A stretch of 64,000 nt of DNA from Deltaproteobacteria bacterium. Lineage in GTDB: Bacteria; Myxococcota_C; UBA6777. The stretch lies in the NCBI GenBank assembly GCA_006226375.1, contig SBHC01000040.1, forward strand, positions 186,001 through 250,000. The letters are read 5' to 3'. Under the pieces are notes generated by a model. That model had not been told where the DNA came from and ran no database searches. It was given only the letters and a program-made list of their open reading frames with translations. A program made the translations under genes and the position numbers. This document shows positions 50,314 through 59,352 of the stretch, one piece after another. The first letter of the stretch is position 1. Each line of letters starts with the position of its first letter.

Positions 50314-51627
50314 ATGCGGTGGCTTTACATCGACAGCGTTGGAGGTCTAAGCGGTGACATGATGGTTGGGGCCCTCCTCGACCTGGGTTTGCCTTTCGAC
50401 CATCTGGAGCAAGAGCTCGCAAAGCTTGGTGTGGAAGGTTACACGCTCTCTCACCAACGTCGAATGGTTGGGGTCCTTGATGCCGTAAAGTTTGATGTTC
50501 ACCTCGACCAGGGAGCTGGCACCCACCACCATGACCATCACTCTCATGATCATGGCAAGCATGAACATCACCACGACCATAGTCACTCGCATAGTCACAG
50601 CCATGATCACGGGCACAGCCATGATCACGGGCACAGCCATGACCACGGGCATGACCACGACCATCGGTTGCACCGGGATATCCGCGACTTAATCCAAACG
50701 AGCACTCTCAACGACCGGGTTAAGGAGCTGTCGTTGTCGATCTTTGCTCGCCTTGCTGAAGCCGAAGCAGCCGTGCATGGGATGGAGCCCGATGACGTCG
50801 CCTTTCATGAAGTCGGAGCTGTCGACTCTATCGTAGACATCGTAGGTTGTGCGATTGGTGTGGATTATCTTGATGTCACACATGTGGTCTGTTCTCCGCT
50901 GCCGCTAGGGCGGGGCTTTGTGCGCTGTCAACACGGATACATTCCTGTCCCTGTTCCTGCGACGATGGAGCTTTTGGCGGGGGTGCCTGTTGTAGGGACG
51001 GAGATTGAAGCTGAACTTGTGACGCCAACGGGAGCCGCCATTGCCGTGGCTTTGAGTGACTCGTTTGGCCCCGTTCCAACCTTCACGGTGGAGAAGATGG
51101 GTTACGGTTCGGGCACGCGAGTGCTCAAGGAGCGACCCAATCTGGTTCGTTTGTTTTTGGGAGCGGAGACCAAGGTCGATCGACCTTCTGCGTCGTTGCT
51201 GTCGGTGGAGTGCAATCTGGACGATATGACGCCTGAACAACTGGGCTTTGCTCTGAAGACCCTACGCGACATGGGCGTCAATGATGCCTGGGTTCAGCCG
51301 GTACAGATGAAGAAAGGTCGCCCTGGTTACCTTCTCTCTCTGCTTTGTGAGCCACACTTGCTTGCTGAAGTTGAGGATGCCCTGTTCCGAAACACCACGA
51401 CGTTTGGATTCCGCTACTCTTCTGTGGAGCGTGTGGTCTTGCAACGGGAGTTTCATTCGGTTCAGACGACGTTTGGTGCGGTGAAGGTTAAAGTCGGCCG
51501 AAAGGACCAGAGTGTCGTTCAGGTCTCCCCTGAGTTTGAAGATTGCCGACGCGTCGCCGAGCAGGCTGGTGTCAGTCTTCAATCGGTCTATGCCGCCGCT
51601 GTTCAAGGGTGGAACGCCAAGAGTTGA
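50314..51627 (+). CDS. larC: Nickel insertase LarC
   Basis: LarC is a CTP-dependent nickel insertase (cyclometallase) that completes the nickel-pincer nucleotide. The 437-residue protein starts WLYIDSVGGLSGDMMVGALLDLG, typical of the DUF111 family. It carries a His-rich insert at 71-120 (over half His), probably a nickel store. FHEVGAVDSIVDIVG near 170 and the C-terminal domain (ECNLDDMTPEQLGFAL near 295) are conserved. Unlike Lactobacillus, where larC needs a frameshift, this is one uninterrupted frame. GGAG lies 5 bases before the ATG. Confidence 0.93.
   Translation: MRWLYIDSVGGLSGDMMVGALLDLGLPFDHLEQELAKLGVEGYTLSHQRRMVGVLDAVKFDVHLDQGAGTHHHDHHSHDHGKHEHHHDHSHSHSHSHDHGHSHDHGHSHDHGHDHDHRLHRDIRDLIQTSTLNDRVKELSLSIFARLAEAEAAVHGMEPDDVAFHEVGAVDSIVDIVGCAIGVDYLDVTHVVCSPLPLGRGFVRCQHGYIPVPVPATMELLAGVPVVGTEIEAELVTPTGAAIAVALSDSFGPVPTFTVEKMGYGSGTRVLKERPNLVRLFLGAETKVDRPSASLLSVECNLDDMTPEQLGFALKTLRDMGVNDAWVQPVQMKKGRPGYLLSLLCEPHLLAEVEDALFRNTTTFGFRYSSVERVVLQREFHSVQTTFGAVKVKVGRKDQSVVQVSPEFEDCRRVAEQAGVSLQSVYAAAVQGWNAKS
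50602..50655 (+). repeat. Short tandem repeat coding the LarC His-rich insert
   Basis: The 18-base unit CATGATCACGGGCACAGC occurs twice exactly (50602-50637) and a third time in variant form. It encodes His-Asp-His-Gly-His-Ser. Copy number may vary between strains. Confidence 0.75.
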
Positions 51628-51738
51628 TCGGTGCCAAGGTCCAGGTTGTGGAACGTCGAACCATTGACAAGTGGCAAAAAGTGAGCACATCATGGTCGAA
51701 TGTTCTTGCCGGATTTTGCTGGGATACACTGCTATCTT

Positions 51739-51795
51739 CCCAACAACACGTTACGGTTTCGGTAAGATGAGGTCGTTTTCTTACGTGTTGTGGGG
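51739..51795. other. Long imperfect inverted repeat after larC
   Basis: CCCAACAACACGT (51739-51751) pairs with ACGTGTTGTGGGG (51783-51795) with one mismatch over 13 bases; an inner GTAAG/CTTAC may extend the hairpin. No U-tract follows. It lies 50 bases before the next ATG and could be an operator, a processing hairpin or a terminator variant. Confidence 0.45.
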
Positions 51796-51842
51796 CAGGT
51801 TCTAGCCCTTTGAGGTGGCAGATTCCAGAAAGCGAAAGGACC

Positions 51843-54014
51843 ATGAACCGAGAGCTTATTAACAAACTGATTCACGACCTGGAGGGCGAGTGGACCGACG
51901 ACGTACGAAGCGCTGTCCACGCACTCGTTTCCCTAGGCCCTGCCATCCTTGTTCCTTTGCTTCGGGCGTTTGAACAAGGAGACTCTGACCTCAAAACCAA
52001 CGCAGCTCATGTGTTGAAGGAAATGCAGCCCGACGATACTCTTCCGATGCTTGTGGAGCACCTGGAAACAAGACATCTTCCTCTCCAGAGCAAAACCATT
52101 CTTACGGAAGTATTGACCCACCTTCTGGACGACAACCACGAAAGTGCGCCTGTTCAATCCCTGTTGGAAGAGCTGGTTAAGACGACCGACGAAGATCTCA
52201 AGCTGTTGGTGACGCAGGCGCTGGGAAAGTGCGCTCCTGTTCACAGCGGTCCTTTGCTGCGAGAGTTGTCAGCCGATTCCTCTCGTCGCGTTCGCTCGGA
52301 AGCCCAGAGACTCCTCGCCATGCTTCCGCGTTATTCGGAAGATGACATTCCCTTATGGAACACCTCTTCGTTTGAAGCTGCGGCGCGTTTGCGGGTTCGT
52401 AACGGCTTGTCGCAAACCCGAAGCGATGCCATTCAAACCATGCTCAATCGCGGGGACACTGCAACAGAAGAGCTTCTTCCTTACCTGGATGATGCAGGGG
52501 AGCAGACTTTTGAAGCGATGTCTCCGATCCTGCAAGGGTTGGATGCCAACCAAGTGGTTCCCCCTCTGACCTCTGTCATTCGCTCCGCAGTCTTGCCCCC
52601 TGGGCGACGTGTGGCTGCGATGAAGGTCGCTCGTGATCTGTCTGTCTCGCCCAAGGAAATGTCCAAAATGTACCGGGACTTCTTGGAAGAAGAGAGTCCG
52701 GAGCTACGTTTTGCTGGCGTGGAAGGGTTGTTCAATGGGCAGAGTCTGGGGACCTGGACCTTGGAAGTTGAGGAACGCTCTTTGCTGTTGAAGGCTTTGG
52801 GTGAACTTCTTTGCAACGAACGAGAAGATGTTCGCTACCAGGCGTCCCATCTCTTGAGCCGAACGGCCGAGTCGGCTGACCAAAGCCTGCTCCGCTATGT
52901 GATGGATGTTCTTCATCGATACCCCAGCGACACCGGGCGCGTGTTCCAGATGGAAGTCCTCGCTCGACTCATGGAGAACCTGCCCAGCATCCAATTTTTG
53001 TTGCCTGAACTTCTCGACTTCGTTGGAGCTTCCCGTGGAGAGGCTCTCTCCATTGGCTTGACGATGTTGGAAAAGTTCGTTCCTTCCAAGCCTTCCACCA
53101 CAACCGCCGACAAGCTCTTAACCTTGCTGCAACAGACCGAAGACCCTGGCAACGTGGCGACCGAGTTGGTGCTGCTTGAGCGCGTTTTGCCTCGGAACTA
53201 CGCTCCTGCATCGGCGGTTCTTTGCGGTCTGGAAGAACGATTCGGCTCCCATCCCTTGTGGGGAAAGGTGCTGGCTCTTTGCGGGCGGATCTGTGACCAG
53301 ACCTCTGTGGATGTTCTGATTCGCTTTGCGCAATGCAAGTCGGAGGAGGAAGAGGCTGTTGCCATTCGACAGGTTGCGCTCGATGTTCTCGGAGATCTGG
53401 ATGGTACGTTGCGCGAAGTTTGGCTGGGTGACGATGGTAAGTATCATCACCGGCCCGCTCCTGTTTGCGCATGTGGCGGACGTCTGACCTGGCAACCCAA
53501 GGGGCAACGTGAGGCGTTGCTTTGCAGCGAGTGTGACTCTGAGTACCTTCAGGTCAAAGGTGGGGCGTACGAAAAAACAGAAAACTACAAAGGTCTTTTG
53601 TGTGTTTGTTCTTCCTGCTCACGAAAGCAAGTGCTCTCTGAAATGTCGGACGGTACATACATTTGCCCGGCCAGTGGTGACCTGTATGCGCCCCGCTTTG
53701 ACACCAAGGAGCTGCTCCGTATCTCCTCCATGAAGCACGGCGCTTGTACATGTTGCTCTCCGAAGCAGCCGCTCGAAGAGATTAACGGTCGAATTGTTTG
53801 TATCCAAACCAAGCGGAGCCTCGAAGAGGTCCTCGACAACGACGAGTTGCCTGTTATCGACACCCTTGAGATTCCCACTCGGAATGCGAATGGGGCGAAC
53901 GGAACGACAGGACGACGTACTCCCACCACCTTGACCTCAACCCGTGCGTTCCGCCTCCGCCAAACCATGCTTCCTGAACTCACCAGTGATGGCTCCGAAA
54001 CCGACGACACCTAG
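51843..54014 (+). CDS. HEAT-repeat protein with C-terminal zinc-ribbon-like motifs
   Basis: The 723-residue protein has an array of helical HEAT-like repeats over about residues 1-520 (VLVPLLRAFEQGDSDLKTNAA, LLRELSADSSRRVRSEAQRL). The last 190 residues carry three Cys groups: CACGGRL...CSECDSEY near 540-565, CVCSSCSRK...CPASGD near 590-615, and HGACTCCSPK near 632-640 with a later Cys. They resemble successive zinc ribbons. A scaffold for protein or nucleic-acid binding is likely. AAAGGA precedes the ATG at 51843. It follows larC but is separated by a hairpin. No family name is assigned. Confidence 0.72.
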   Translation: MNRELINKLIHDLEGEWTDDVRSAVHALVSLGPAILVPLLRAFEQGDSDLKTNAAHVLKEMQPDDTLPMLVEHLETRHLPLQSKTILTEVLTHLLDDNHESAPVQSLLEELVKTTDEDLKLLVTQALGKCAPVHSGPLLRELSADSSRRVRSEAQRLLAMLPRYSEDDIPLWNTSSFEAAARLRVRNGLSQTRSDAIQTMLNRGDTATEELLPYLDDAGEQTFEAMSPILQGLDANQVVPPLTSVIRSAVLPPGRRVAAMKVARDLSVSPKEMSKMYRDFLEEESPELRFAGVEGLFNGQSLGTWTLEVEERSLLLKALGELLCNEREDVRYQASHLLSRTAESADQSLLRYVMDVLHRYPSDTGRVFQMEVLARLMENLPSIQFLLPELLDFVGASRGEALSIGLTMLEKFVPSKPSTTTADKLLTLLQQTEDPGNVATELVLLERVLPRNYAPASAVLCGLEERFGSHPLWGKVLALCGRICDQTSVDVLIRFAQCKSEEEEAVAIRQVALDVLGDLDGTLREVWLGDDGKYHHRPAPVCACGGRLTWQPKGQREALLCSECDSEYLQVKGGAYEKTENYKGLLCVCSSCSRKQVLSEMSDGTYICPASGDLYAPRFDTKELLRISSMKHGACTCCSPKQPLEEINGRIVCIQTKRSLEEVLDNDELPVIDTLEIPTRNANGANGTTGRRTPTTLTSTRAFRLRQTMLPELTSDGSETDDT

Positions 54015-54055
54015 AACCTTCGAGTTCCAATGGGTCTGAGAGTTGTTCCGGTTGA

Positions 54056-55453
54056 TTAGGGTGTTTTGGGATAGCCAGCTTTCCAAAGCTCTTGCTCTGC
54101 GATCTCCACGAGCTGCTTGAGATTGCGTGCCCCGTACACTTTGCGTCCATCAATGACGATCAAAGGGACCCCACGGACGCCCATCTTGCGTCCATGTCCT
54201 TTGTTGATGATCACTTGGCGCAGGAAGCTTTTGCGGTCCAACTCTCCCGAGATCCATCTGGGGTCGATGCCCACACGTTTGGCGAGCTGCAGCATCTCTC
54301 CGTCGAGCAACTTTCTTTGTTCTCGGAACAAAAGGTCGTAGAGGGGCCAGAACTTCTTTTGGGCCTGAGCGGCTGCGGCCAACTCGGCGGACCGGTAGCT
54401 GTCAGCGTGAGCGCCAATGGGATAGGTCTTGAAGTAGAACCGAATCTTGTTCGGATACTTTTTCATCAGTTGATGCAGGGACAAATAAGCTTTTCGACAG
54501 GGTCTGCAGGTAAAGTCAGAGTACTCCACGATCGAGATGGCTGCATCACCAGGGCCACGAACTGGCGTTCCTTCGATGTGTTGGAACGGAACATGAACGT
54601 ACCTGCGAGGGCGGATTGCAGCTGGATATTTGGATGCTCTTGGAACGGCAGTGCCGGCTCGCAGCCAGAAGTCGTAGAGCCGACGGGAAGGGACACCCTG
54701 GCGAATGAGGGTAAAGGCTCTCATCTTGGCCCACTCCATCGCCTGCAGCACCCGCTCTTCTGTGTAGGGAGGTTGAAGCAGGGCGCCGTTCACAAACAGG
54801 CGAGTTTTTCCTGTGAGTTTTAACCGGTGAGCCCAACGCATATCGCGGTCGAGCAACATCTTGTGAGGTTCGTAAAGAAGCTTCAGCTCGTAGGCTTGGG
54901 GGTCTGCGCCACATTGTTCCGCGAGCTTGAGCATGTCTTGGTGGGTTAGGGAGGCTTGCGCATTTCCCTTGGAATACCATTGATCCAGGAACGACCAGAA
55001 GATGCCCAGTCGGTTGCTGGCAAACATCGCTCGTGTGTGCCAATAGCTTCGGTCGTTGGAAAGGTTTGGACTGAATCGAACGGTCCATCGGATGAGCCCT
55101 GGGTACTTTTGCCAAAGTTTGCTTCGAAGCTGATGCAATTGTTGCGCTTCTGGTGTCAGCGGGTTCACCAACTCCAACACCTGTAAGGGTGCAAAACGTG
55201 GACCACGGCTGGGACTTAGAATCGAGACCGCTGGGAACTTGTATTGCTTGGCAAACGGGCTGGGGGGAGGTTTGGGCTGTGTGCGTCGAGCAGGAGGCGG
55301 GGTGCGTTTGGTGACTTTGGGTGTGGTGGGGGAAGGGCACCCCGTGGAGAGAACGGCAACCGGTCCCAACAGGCCGAAGCACAGCGCCAATCGAAGCAAC
55401 AGGTTGCTGTTAAACAAGAGGTTGTGAAACCTGGATTGTGGCTTCAAAGCCAT
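54056..55453 (-). CDS. Lipoprotein with two DsbA-like domains
   Basis: The 465-residue protein has a signal peptide and lipobox LSTGC (Cys39). A Pro-rich linker is followed by two thioredoxin/DsbA-like domains. In the first (about 85-250) the active-site CxxC is replaced by NPLTP near 97-101, though the DsbA-like C-terminal strand (TRLFVNGALLQ) remains. The second (about 285-460) has active site CRPC at 316-319 and cis-Pro GVRGVPLIVIDG near 428. It probably catalyses disulfide chemistry at the membrane; the many Cys-rich exported proteins in this window are possible clients. AGGAG lies 7 bases before the ATG. Confidence 0.85.
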   Translation of the reverse strand: MALKPQSRFHNLLFNSNLLLRLALCFGLLGPVAVLSTGCPSPTTPKVTKRTPPPARRTQPKPPPSPFAKQYKFPAVSILSPSRGPRFAPLQVLELVNPLTPEAQQLHQLRSKLWQKYPGLIRWTVRFSPNLSNDRSYWHTRAMFASNRLGIFWSFLDQWYSKGNAQASLTHQDMLKLAEQCGADPQAYELKLLYEPHKMLLDRDMRWAHRLKLTGKTRLFVNGALLQPPYTEERVLQAMEWAKMRAFTLIRQGVPSRRLYDFWLRAGTAVPRASKYPAAIRPRRYVHVPFQHIEGTPVRGPGDAAISIVEYSDFTCRPCRKAYLSLHQLMKKYPNKIRFYFKTYPIGAHADSYRSAELAAAAQAQKKFWPLYDLLFREQRKLLDGEMLQLAKRVGIDPRWISGELDRKSFLRQVIINKGHGRKMGVRGVPLIVIDGRKVYGARNLKQLVEIAEQELWKAGYPKTP

Positions 55454-55499
55454 GAAAAACTCCTCTCCAAAACCAGAAAGACCGGGCTGTCAGTTCTCG

Positions 55500-55528
55500 T
55501 TGCTTGCACAACCGATCCATACTATAAC
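55500..55528 (+). promoter_or_regulatory. Candidate promoter for murD
   Basis: TTGCTT (55500-55505) and TATAAC (55523-55528) are 17 bases apart, about 75 bases before the murD ATG. The -10 is strong and the -35 weak. A perfect inverted repeat GTAGCA-N10-TGCTAC (55547-55568) lies just downstream in the leader. Confidence 0.5.
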
Positions 55529-55604
55529 TAGGGACGGTGAGCCATGGTAGCAAGCATGGTTATGCTACAAACCCTTTATTTTGATAAACAAAGGAAGACC
55601 CTTA

Positions 55605-56993
55605 ATGTTGGATCGTGCAACGCTGCAAGGGCGTCACTTCGTGGTGTGGGGGCTTGGCAAGCAAGGTCTTGCGGCGGCTCTGTACCTGGTTCGTCAAGGA
55701 GCTGCTGTTTCGGTTGTCGAGCAAAGAACCCGCGAACAAGCTGCCTCTGCTGTGGAAAGCTTAGCGCCCTGGAAGGAGCAAGTCCACTACTATTGGGAAG
55801 GAGAGCTGCCCAATCGCTGGGAAGGCATTGATAGAGTGGTTCTAAGCCCTGGTGTGCCTTACGATTCGCCACCTCTCGTTGCTCTTCGCGAGCAAGGAGT
55901 CTCCACGGTCGCTGCCCTTGACGTCGCTATTCAATGCACGGATGTTCCGGCTGTTGCAGTCACGGGCTCTGCTGGAAAAAGCACCACCGTTTCTTTGTTG
56001 GGTGCGATGTTGAAAGCGTCAGGTCTCTCTTCCTTTGTTGGCGGAAACTTGGGGACTCCCTTGTTTTCCTGGCTCAACGAGGAGCAGCCTGCGGAGCGTT
56101 TGGTGTTGGAGTGTTCTAGCTTTCAGTTGGAAGCCTGCACACACCTTCGTCCTCAAGTTGCAGTGCTGACCAACCTCGGAGAGAACCATCTTGATCGGCA
56201 CAAGACGATGGAGTCGTACGCCGACTGCAAGGCCAACCTGTTTCGCTTTATGGACAGCGAGGCGTATGTTGTTGCCCGGGCCAACGACGACTGGGTCTCC
56301 AAGGTCATCGCCGAAACGCCGGCGCAAGTGGTCTACTTTCATCCGGAAGGTGAAGCAGGAGTGGGTGCTATGACGATGGGAGACTCTCTTGTTCTTCGTC
56401 ATCCATCGTGGGGAGAAGAGGTGATTCCCTGGTCGTCCTTGCGTTTGCGGGGAGGCCACAATCGTGAGAATGCGATGGCCGCTGCGTTGGCCGCTCGTTT
56501 GTCTGGGGCAACCGCTGCAGGCATTGCTCAAGGGATGCAGGATTTTTCCGGCCTTCCTCATCGTTTGGAGGACGTGGGTGTCGTGGACGGCGTCCATTAC
56601 TTCAACGACTCCAAAGCGACGACCCCTGATGCCGCCGTTCGTTCGATGCAGGCGTTTGGACCGGACGATTGCCTTCACGTGCTGCTGGGCGGGCGCTCCA
56701 AGGGGAATCGGTTTGTGGCCATCAATCAGGCGGTCCAAGAGGGCAGGACAAGGCTCTATCTTTTTGGTGAAGCGGCTGCTACAATCGCCAACGATTTGCA
56801 TTCAAGTGCATTGTGGTCCAAGTATCCCACCATGAAAGAGGCTTGCGAAGCTGCCAAACAAGCGGCCTCTTCCGGTGATGTTGTTCTATTAAGCCCTGCC
56901 TGCGCTTCGTTTGATGAGTTCGCCAACTTTGAAGAACGGGGCCGAGTGTTTCGGGAGTGGGTTCTTCGTTTTGGTGAGGAGGTTCATGTCTGA
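55605..56993 (+). CDS. murD: UDP-N-acetylmuramoylalanine-D-glutamate ligase
   Basis: MurD adds D-Glu to UDP-MurNAc-L-Ala in cytoplasmic peptidoglycan synthesis. The 462-residue protein has an N-terminal Rossmann-like domain (FVVWGLGKQGLAAALYL). The ATP loop VTGSAGKSTT lies near 120, with NLGENHLDRHKTMESYA near 190, and the ligase C-domain has YFNDSKATTPDAAVRS near 335 and LLGGRSKG near 362. It lies outside a dcw cluster, which is unusual because murD normally sits with mraY and ftsW. The start at 55605 has AAAGGAAG 8 bases upstream. Its end overlaps the kinase gene by 8 bases. Confidence 0.95.
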   Translation: MLDRATLQGRHFVVWGLGKQGLAAALYLVRQGAAVSVVEQRTREQAASAVESLAPWKEQVHYYWEGELPNRWEGIDRVVLSPGVPYDSPPLVALREQGVSTVAALDVAIQCTDVPAVAVTGSAGKSTTVSLLGAMLKASGLSSFVGGNLGTPLFSWLNEEQPAERLVLECSSFQLEACTHLRPQVAVLTNLGENHLDRHKTMESYADCKANLFRFMDSEAYVVARANDDWVSKVIAETPAQVVYFHPEGEAGVGAMTMGDSLVLRHPSWGEEVIPWSSLRLRGGHNRENAMAAALAARLSGATAAGIAQGMQDFSGLPHRLEDVGVVDGVHYFNDSKATTPDAAVRSMQAFGPDDCLHVLLGGRSKGNRFVAINQAVQEGRTRLYLFGEAAATIANDLHSSALWSKYPTMKEACEAAKQAASSGDVVLLSPACASFDEFANFEERGRVFREWVLRFGEEVHV

Positions 56994-59337
56994 GGTTGAG
57001 TCCCAAGAGCTACGTTGTCCGGGGTGCAACCGACTTCATCAAGAAGATGGTCGGTTCTGCCCTCTGTGCGGCTACAACCTTTCGGGTTTGCTCGAATCCC
57101 AGCGCCGCAGTTCCATGGTGAACCAAATCGTGGCCGACCGTTACCGTGTTCGCAAGGTCGTTGGACGCGGTGGTATGGGAGTGGTCTATCAGGTGGAGCA
57201 CATCCTCATGGGCAAAGTGATGGCCATGAAGGTGCTTCATCCGAAGTGGAAGGCCGGCTCCCATCAGGCGAAACGGTTCCGCCAGGAAATTCGTGTGGTC
57301 TCTCGCTTGAACCATGTGAACACCGTCTCCGTTTTCGACTGTGGGGAAACCAAAGATGGTAGCCTCTACATTGTCATGGAATACCTCAGCGGTCATGACC
57401 TGGAGTGGTTGCTTCAAGGCGAGACCTTTTTGTCCTGCGAGCGCGCTGCCAACATCGGTCGCCAGGTGTGTTCTTCTCTCGCTGAAGCTCATGCCCGTGG
57501 CATTGTTCACAGGGATATTAAACCGGCCAACATCTTTTTGTTGCGCGAACAGCTTGAAGAAGATTTTGTTAAGGTCCTCGACTTTGGGATTGCGAAGCTG
57601 ATCGAGCCGGGGGAAGAAAACTTCACAGAGGCCGGCCTTATCGTTGGGACCCCGTATTATATGTCGCCGGAGCAGGCTCGTGGGAGCAACAGCCTTGGCC
57701 CAGCCACGGACACATACAGCCTTGGCGTTGTGCTGTATGAGTTGGTGACCGGTCGTCTTCCGTTTGAAGGTCAGACCGTAGGCGACTTCATTGAAGCGCA
57801 CCTCCGTCGTGAGCCACCTCCGCCGTCGCAAGTTGCCGAGCATCAGCAGGTTGATCTGGAGCTGGAGGGCATCATTCTGCGCGCGATGCAGAAAGATCCA
57901 CGCCAACGATTCTCCTCCATCGCACAAATGAAGTCGGCCTTGATTGGTTATCTGGAGCGATTAACCCAACGTCGGGTGATCGCATCTCCTCTTTCGATGG
58001 AGATGGTCAACGACGCCTCCATCGGTGTGCTGGCGACGTTGGATGCTCCCGCGTTTCAGCAAGGGCCCATTACCGCGCAGTTTCAGCGGGAAACGGTCGC
58101 GACTCCGTCGCCTCCTTCGGCCATGCCGAACGATGGGAACACCCTGGAAAACACACCCTCTGAGGTTCTTCCGAGCAAGAGCGCGACCACTGTAGAGAAG
58201 GGTCCCAAACTTCAGAGCGGTGACGTCCTCGTTGCAACCCACAAGCCTCCTGCCAACGTGATGCTGCGGACAGGAGACGAGGCCCGAACTCCCTCGGTGG
58301 AGTGGGGGGCTGACTTCAACGAAACGGTTCCCTCCGAGATGGTCGCAAGCCGGGCCGACTGGGATCGTGTGGAGCGACGTTGGCGCTGGCGCAGCCGGGT
58401 TCGCTCGTTCTTTATGTTGTTGGTGTTTCTCGGTGGCTTTGGAGCGGCAGGTTATTACGGATGGGAGTACCGGGCGAAGCTGTTCCCCCGGCTGTTTCCC
58501 AAACCCACTGTCTTGTTTGAAGCCGAAAGAGAACCCAACAACAATGTGTCCCAGGCTACACCAATCCGCGTGGGTCCTGTGATTCCAGGTGAGTTGGGTG
58601 AGCGGCTACGTACGGCCCGGTCGGACCGCGATTGGTACACCTTTTCGCTGCCGAAGGGGCTATCGTATCTTCTCTCTATTTCCGTGAAGCCACCTCCCAC
58701 GGTTAACATCGAGTTGGGTCTGTATCGGGTTCGTGAGATTAAGAACGGTTACCAGATCACGCGGAAGCCTGTAGAGCTTATCTCCATGAACAACAACCTG
58801 CGTGGCGGTATCGAGTCGATTCGTTCCTTCCGTTTGCGCGGTGGCCAGTATTATATTCTCATTCGCGAGCTTGTGATTCCAGGGGAAGCACCCCAAGAAT
58901 TCAAAGGCAAGTACAACCTTCGCGTTCGCTTCCTCTCCCGAAAAAAGTTCCAGGAAGTGGAGCCCAACGATCAGATGGGAAGCGCAACAAAGACGTTGCT
59001 CAAAGAGTCGCACAAAGGCTTTCATGACCGCGTGGGGGATATCGACTTTTACCAGTTGCAGGCTGTGTTGCCTCGACGGAAGCGTCGGTACGTGCTGCGC
59101 ATTCAAGAAGTTCCTAAGGTCCAGGCTGAGTATCGTTTGTTTACCCAGCAGGGCCGAAACGCTCGTTACTCCCTTCGACGGTACCGCAAAACGTTCAAGC
59201 TCCCCAACGGCAAGTTTGTCCAAAGGAGGGTGCGAGAGTACCGCTTCTTTATGAAAGAGTCGCTGTATCTGCGGGTGAAAACCATCAAAGGCTTCAACCA
59301 GTCGGTTCCCTACGAAGTGTATTTGGAGCGCAAATAG
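56986..59337 (+). CDS. Transmembrane Ser/Thr kinase with zinc ribbon and PPC-like domains
   Basis: The 783-residue protein has an N-terminal zinc ribbon (Cys11, 14, 25, 28: CPGC...CPLCG). A Hanks-type kinase domain (about 50-325) follows with VVGRGGMGVVYQVEH, AMKVL, HRDIKPANIF, DFGIAK and SPEQAR, all catalytic residues intact. After a low-complexity linker, a membrane helix (about 472-490) leads to two extracytoplasmic PPC-like beta domains. These start EREPNNNVSQAT near 515 and EVEPNDQMGSAT near 655. PPC domains occur in secreted proteases and may sense or bind envelope components. AGGAGG precedes the ATG, and the 8-base overlap with murD implies coupled expression and perhaps a cell-wall signalling role. 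Confidence 0.9.
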   Translation: MSEVESQELRCPGCNRLHQEDGRFCPLCGYNLSGLLESQRRSSMVNQIVADRYRVRKVVGRGGMGVVYQVEHILMGKVMAMKVLHPKWKAGSHQAKRFRQEIRVVSRLNHVNTVSVFDCGETKDGSLYIVMEYLSGHDLEWLLQGETFLSCERAANIGRQVCSSLAEAHARGIVHRDIKPANIFLLREQLEEDFVKVLDFGIAKLIEPGEENFTEAGLIVGTPYYMSPEQARGSNSLGPATDTYSLGVVLYELVTGRLPFEGQTVGDFIEAHLRREPPPPSQVAEHQQVDLELEGIILRAMQKDPRQRFSSIAQMKSALIGYLERLTQRRVIASPLSMEMVNDASIGVLATLDAPAFQQGPITAQFQRETVATPSPPSAMPNDGNTLENTPSEVLPSKSATTVEKGPKLQSGDVLVATHKPPANVMLRTGDEARTPSVEWGADFNETVPSEMVASRADWDRVERRWRWRSRVRSFFMLLVFLGGFGAAGYYGWEYRAKLFPRLFPKPTVLFEAEREPNNNVSQATPIRVGPVIPGELGERLRTARSDRDWYTFSLPKGLSYLLSISVKPPPTVNIELGLYRVREIKNGYQITRKPVELISMNNNLRGGIESIRSFRLRGGQYYILIRELVIPGEAPQEFKGKYNLRVRFLSRKKFQEVEPNDQMGSATKTLLKESHKGFHDRVGDIDFYQLQAVLPRRKRRYVLRIQEVPKVQAEYRLFTQQGRNARYSLRRYRKTFKLPNGKFVQRRVREYRFFMKESLYLRVKTIKGFNQSVPYEVYLERK

Positions 59338-59352
59338 GTCCGCAACCTTGTG

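Noticed and set aside
50524-50673. Direct repeats that could suggest a CRISPR-like array
   Set aside because: They are 18-base in-frame codon repeats for His-rich residues inside larC, with no spacers.
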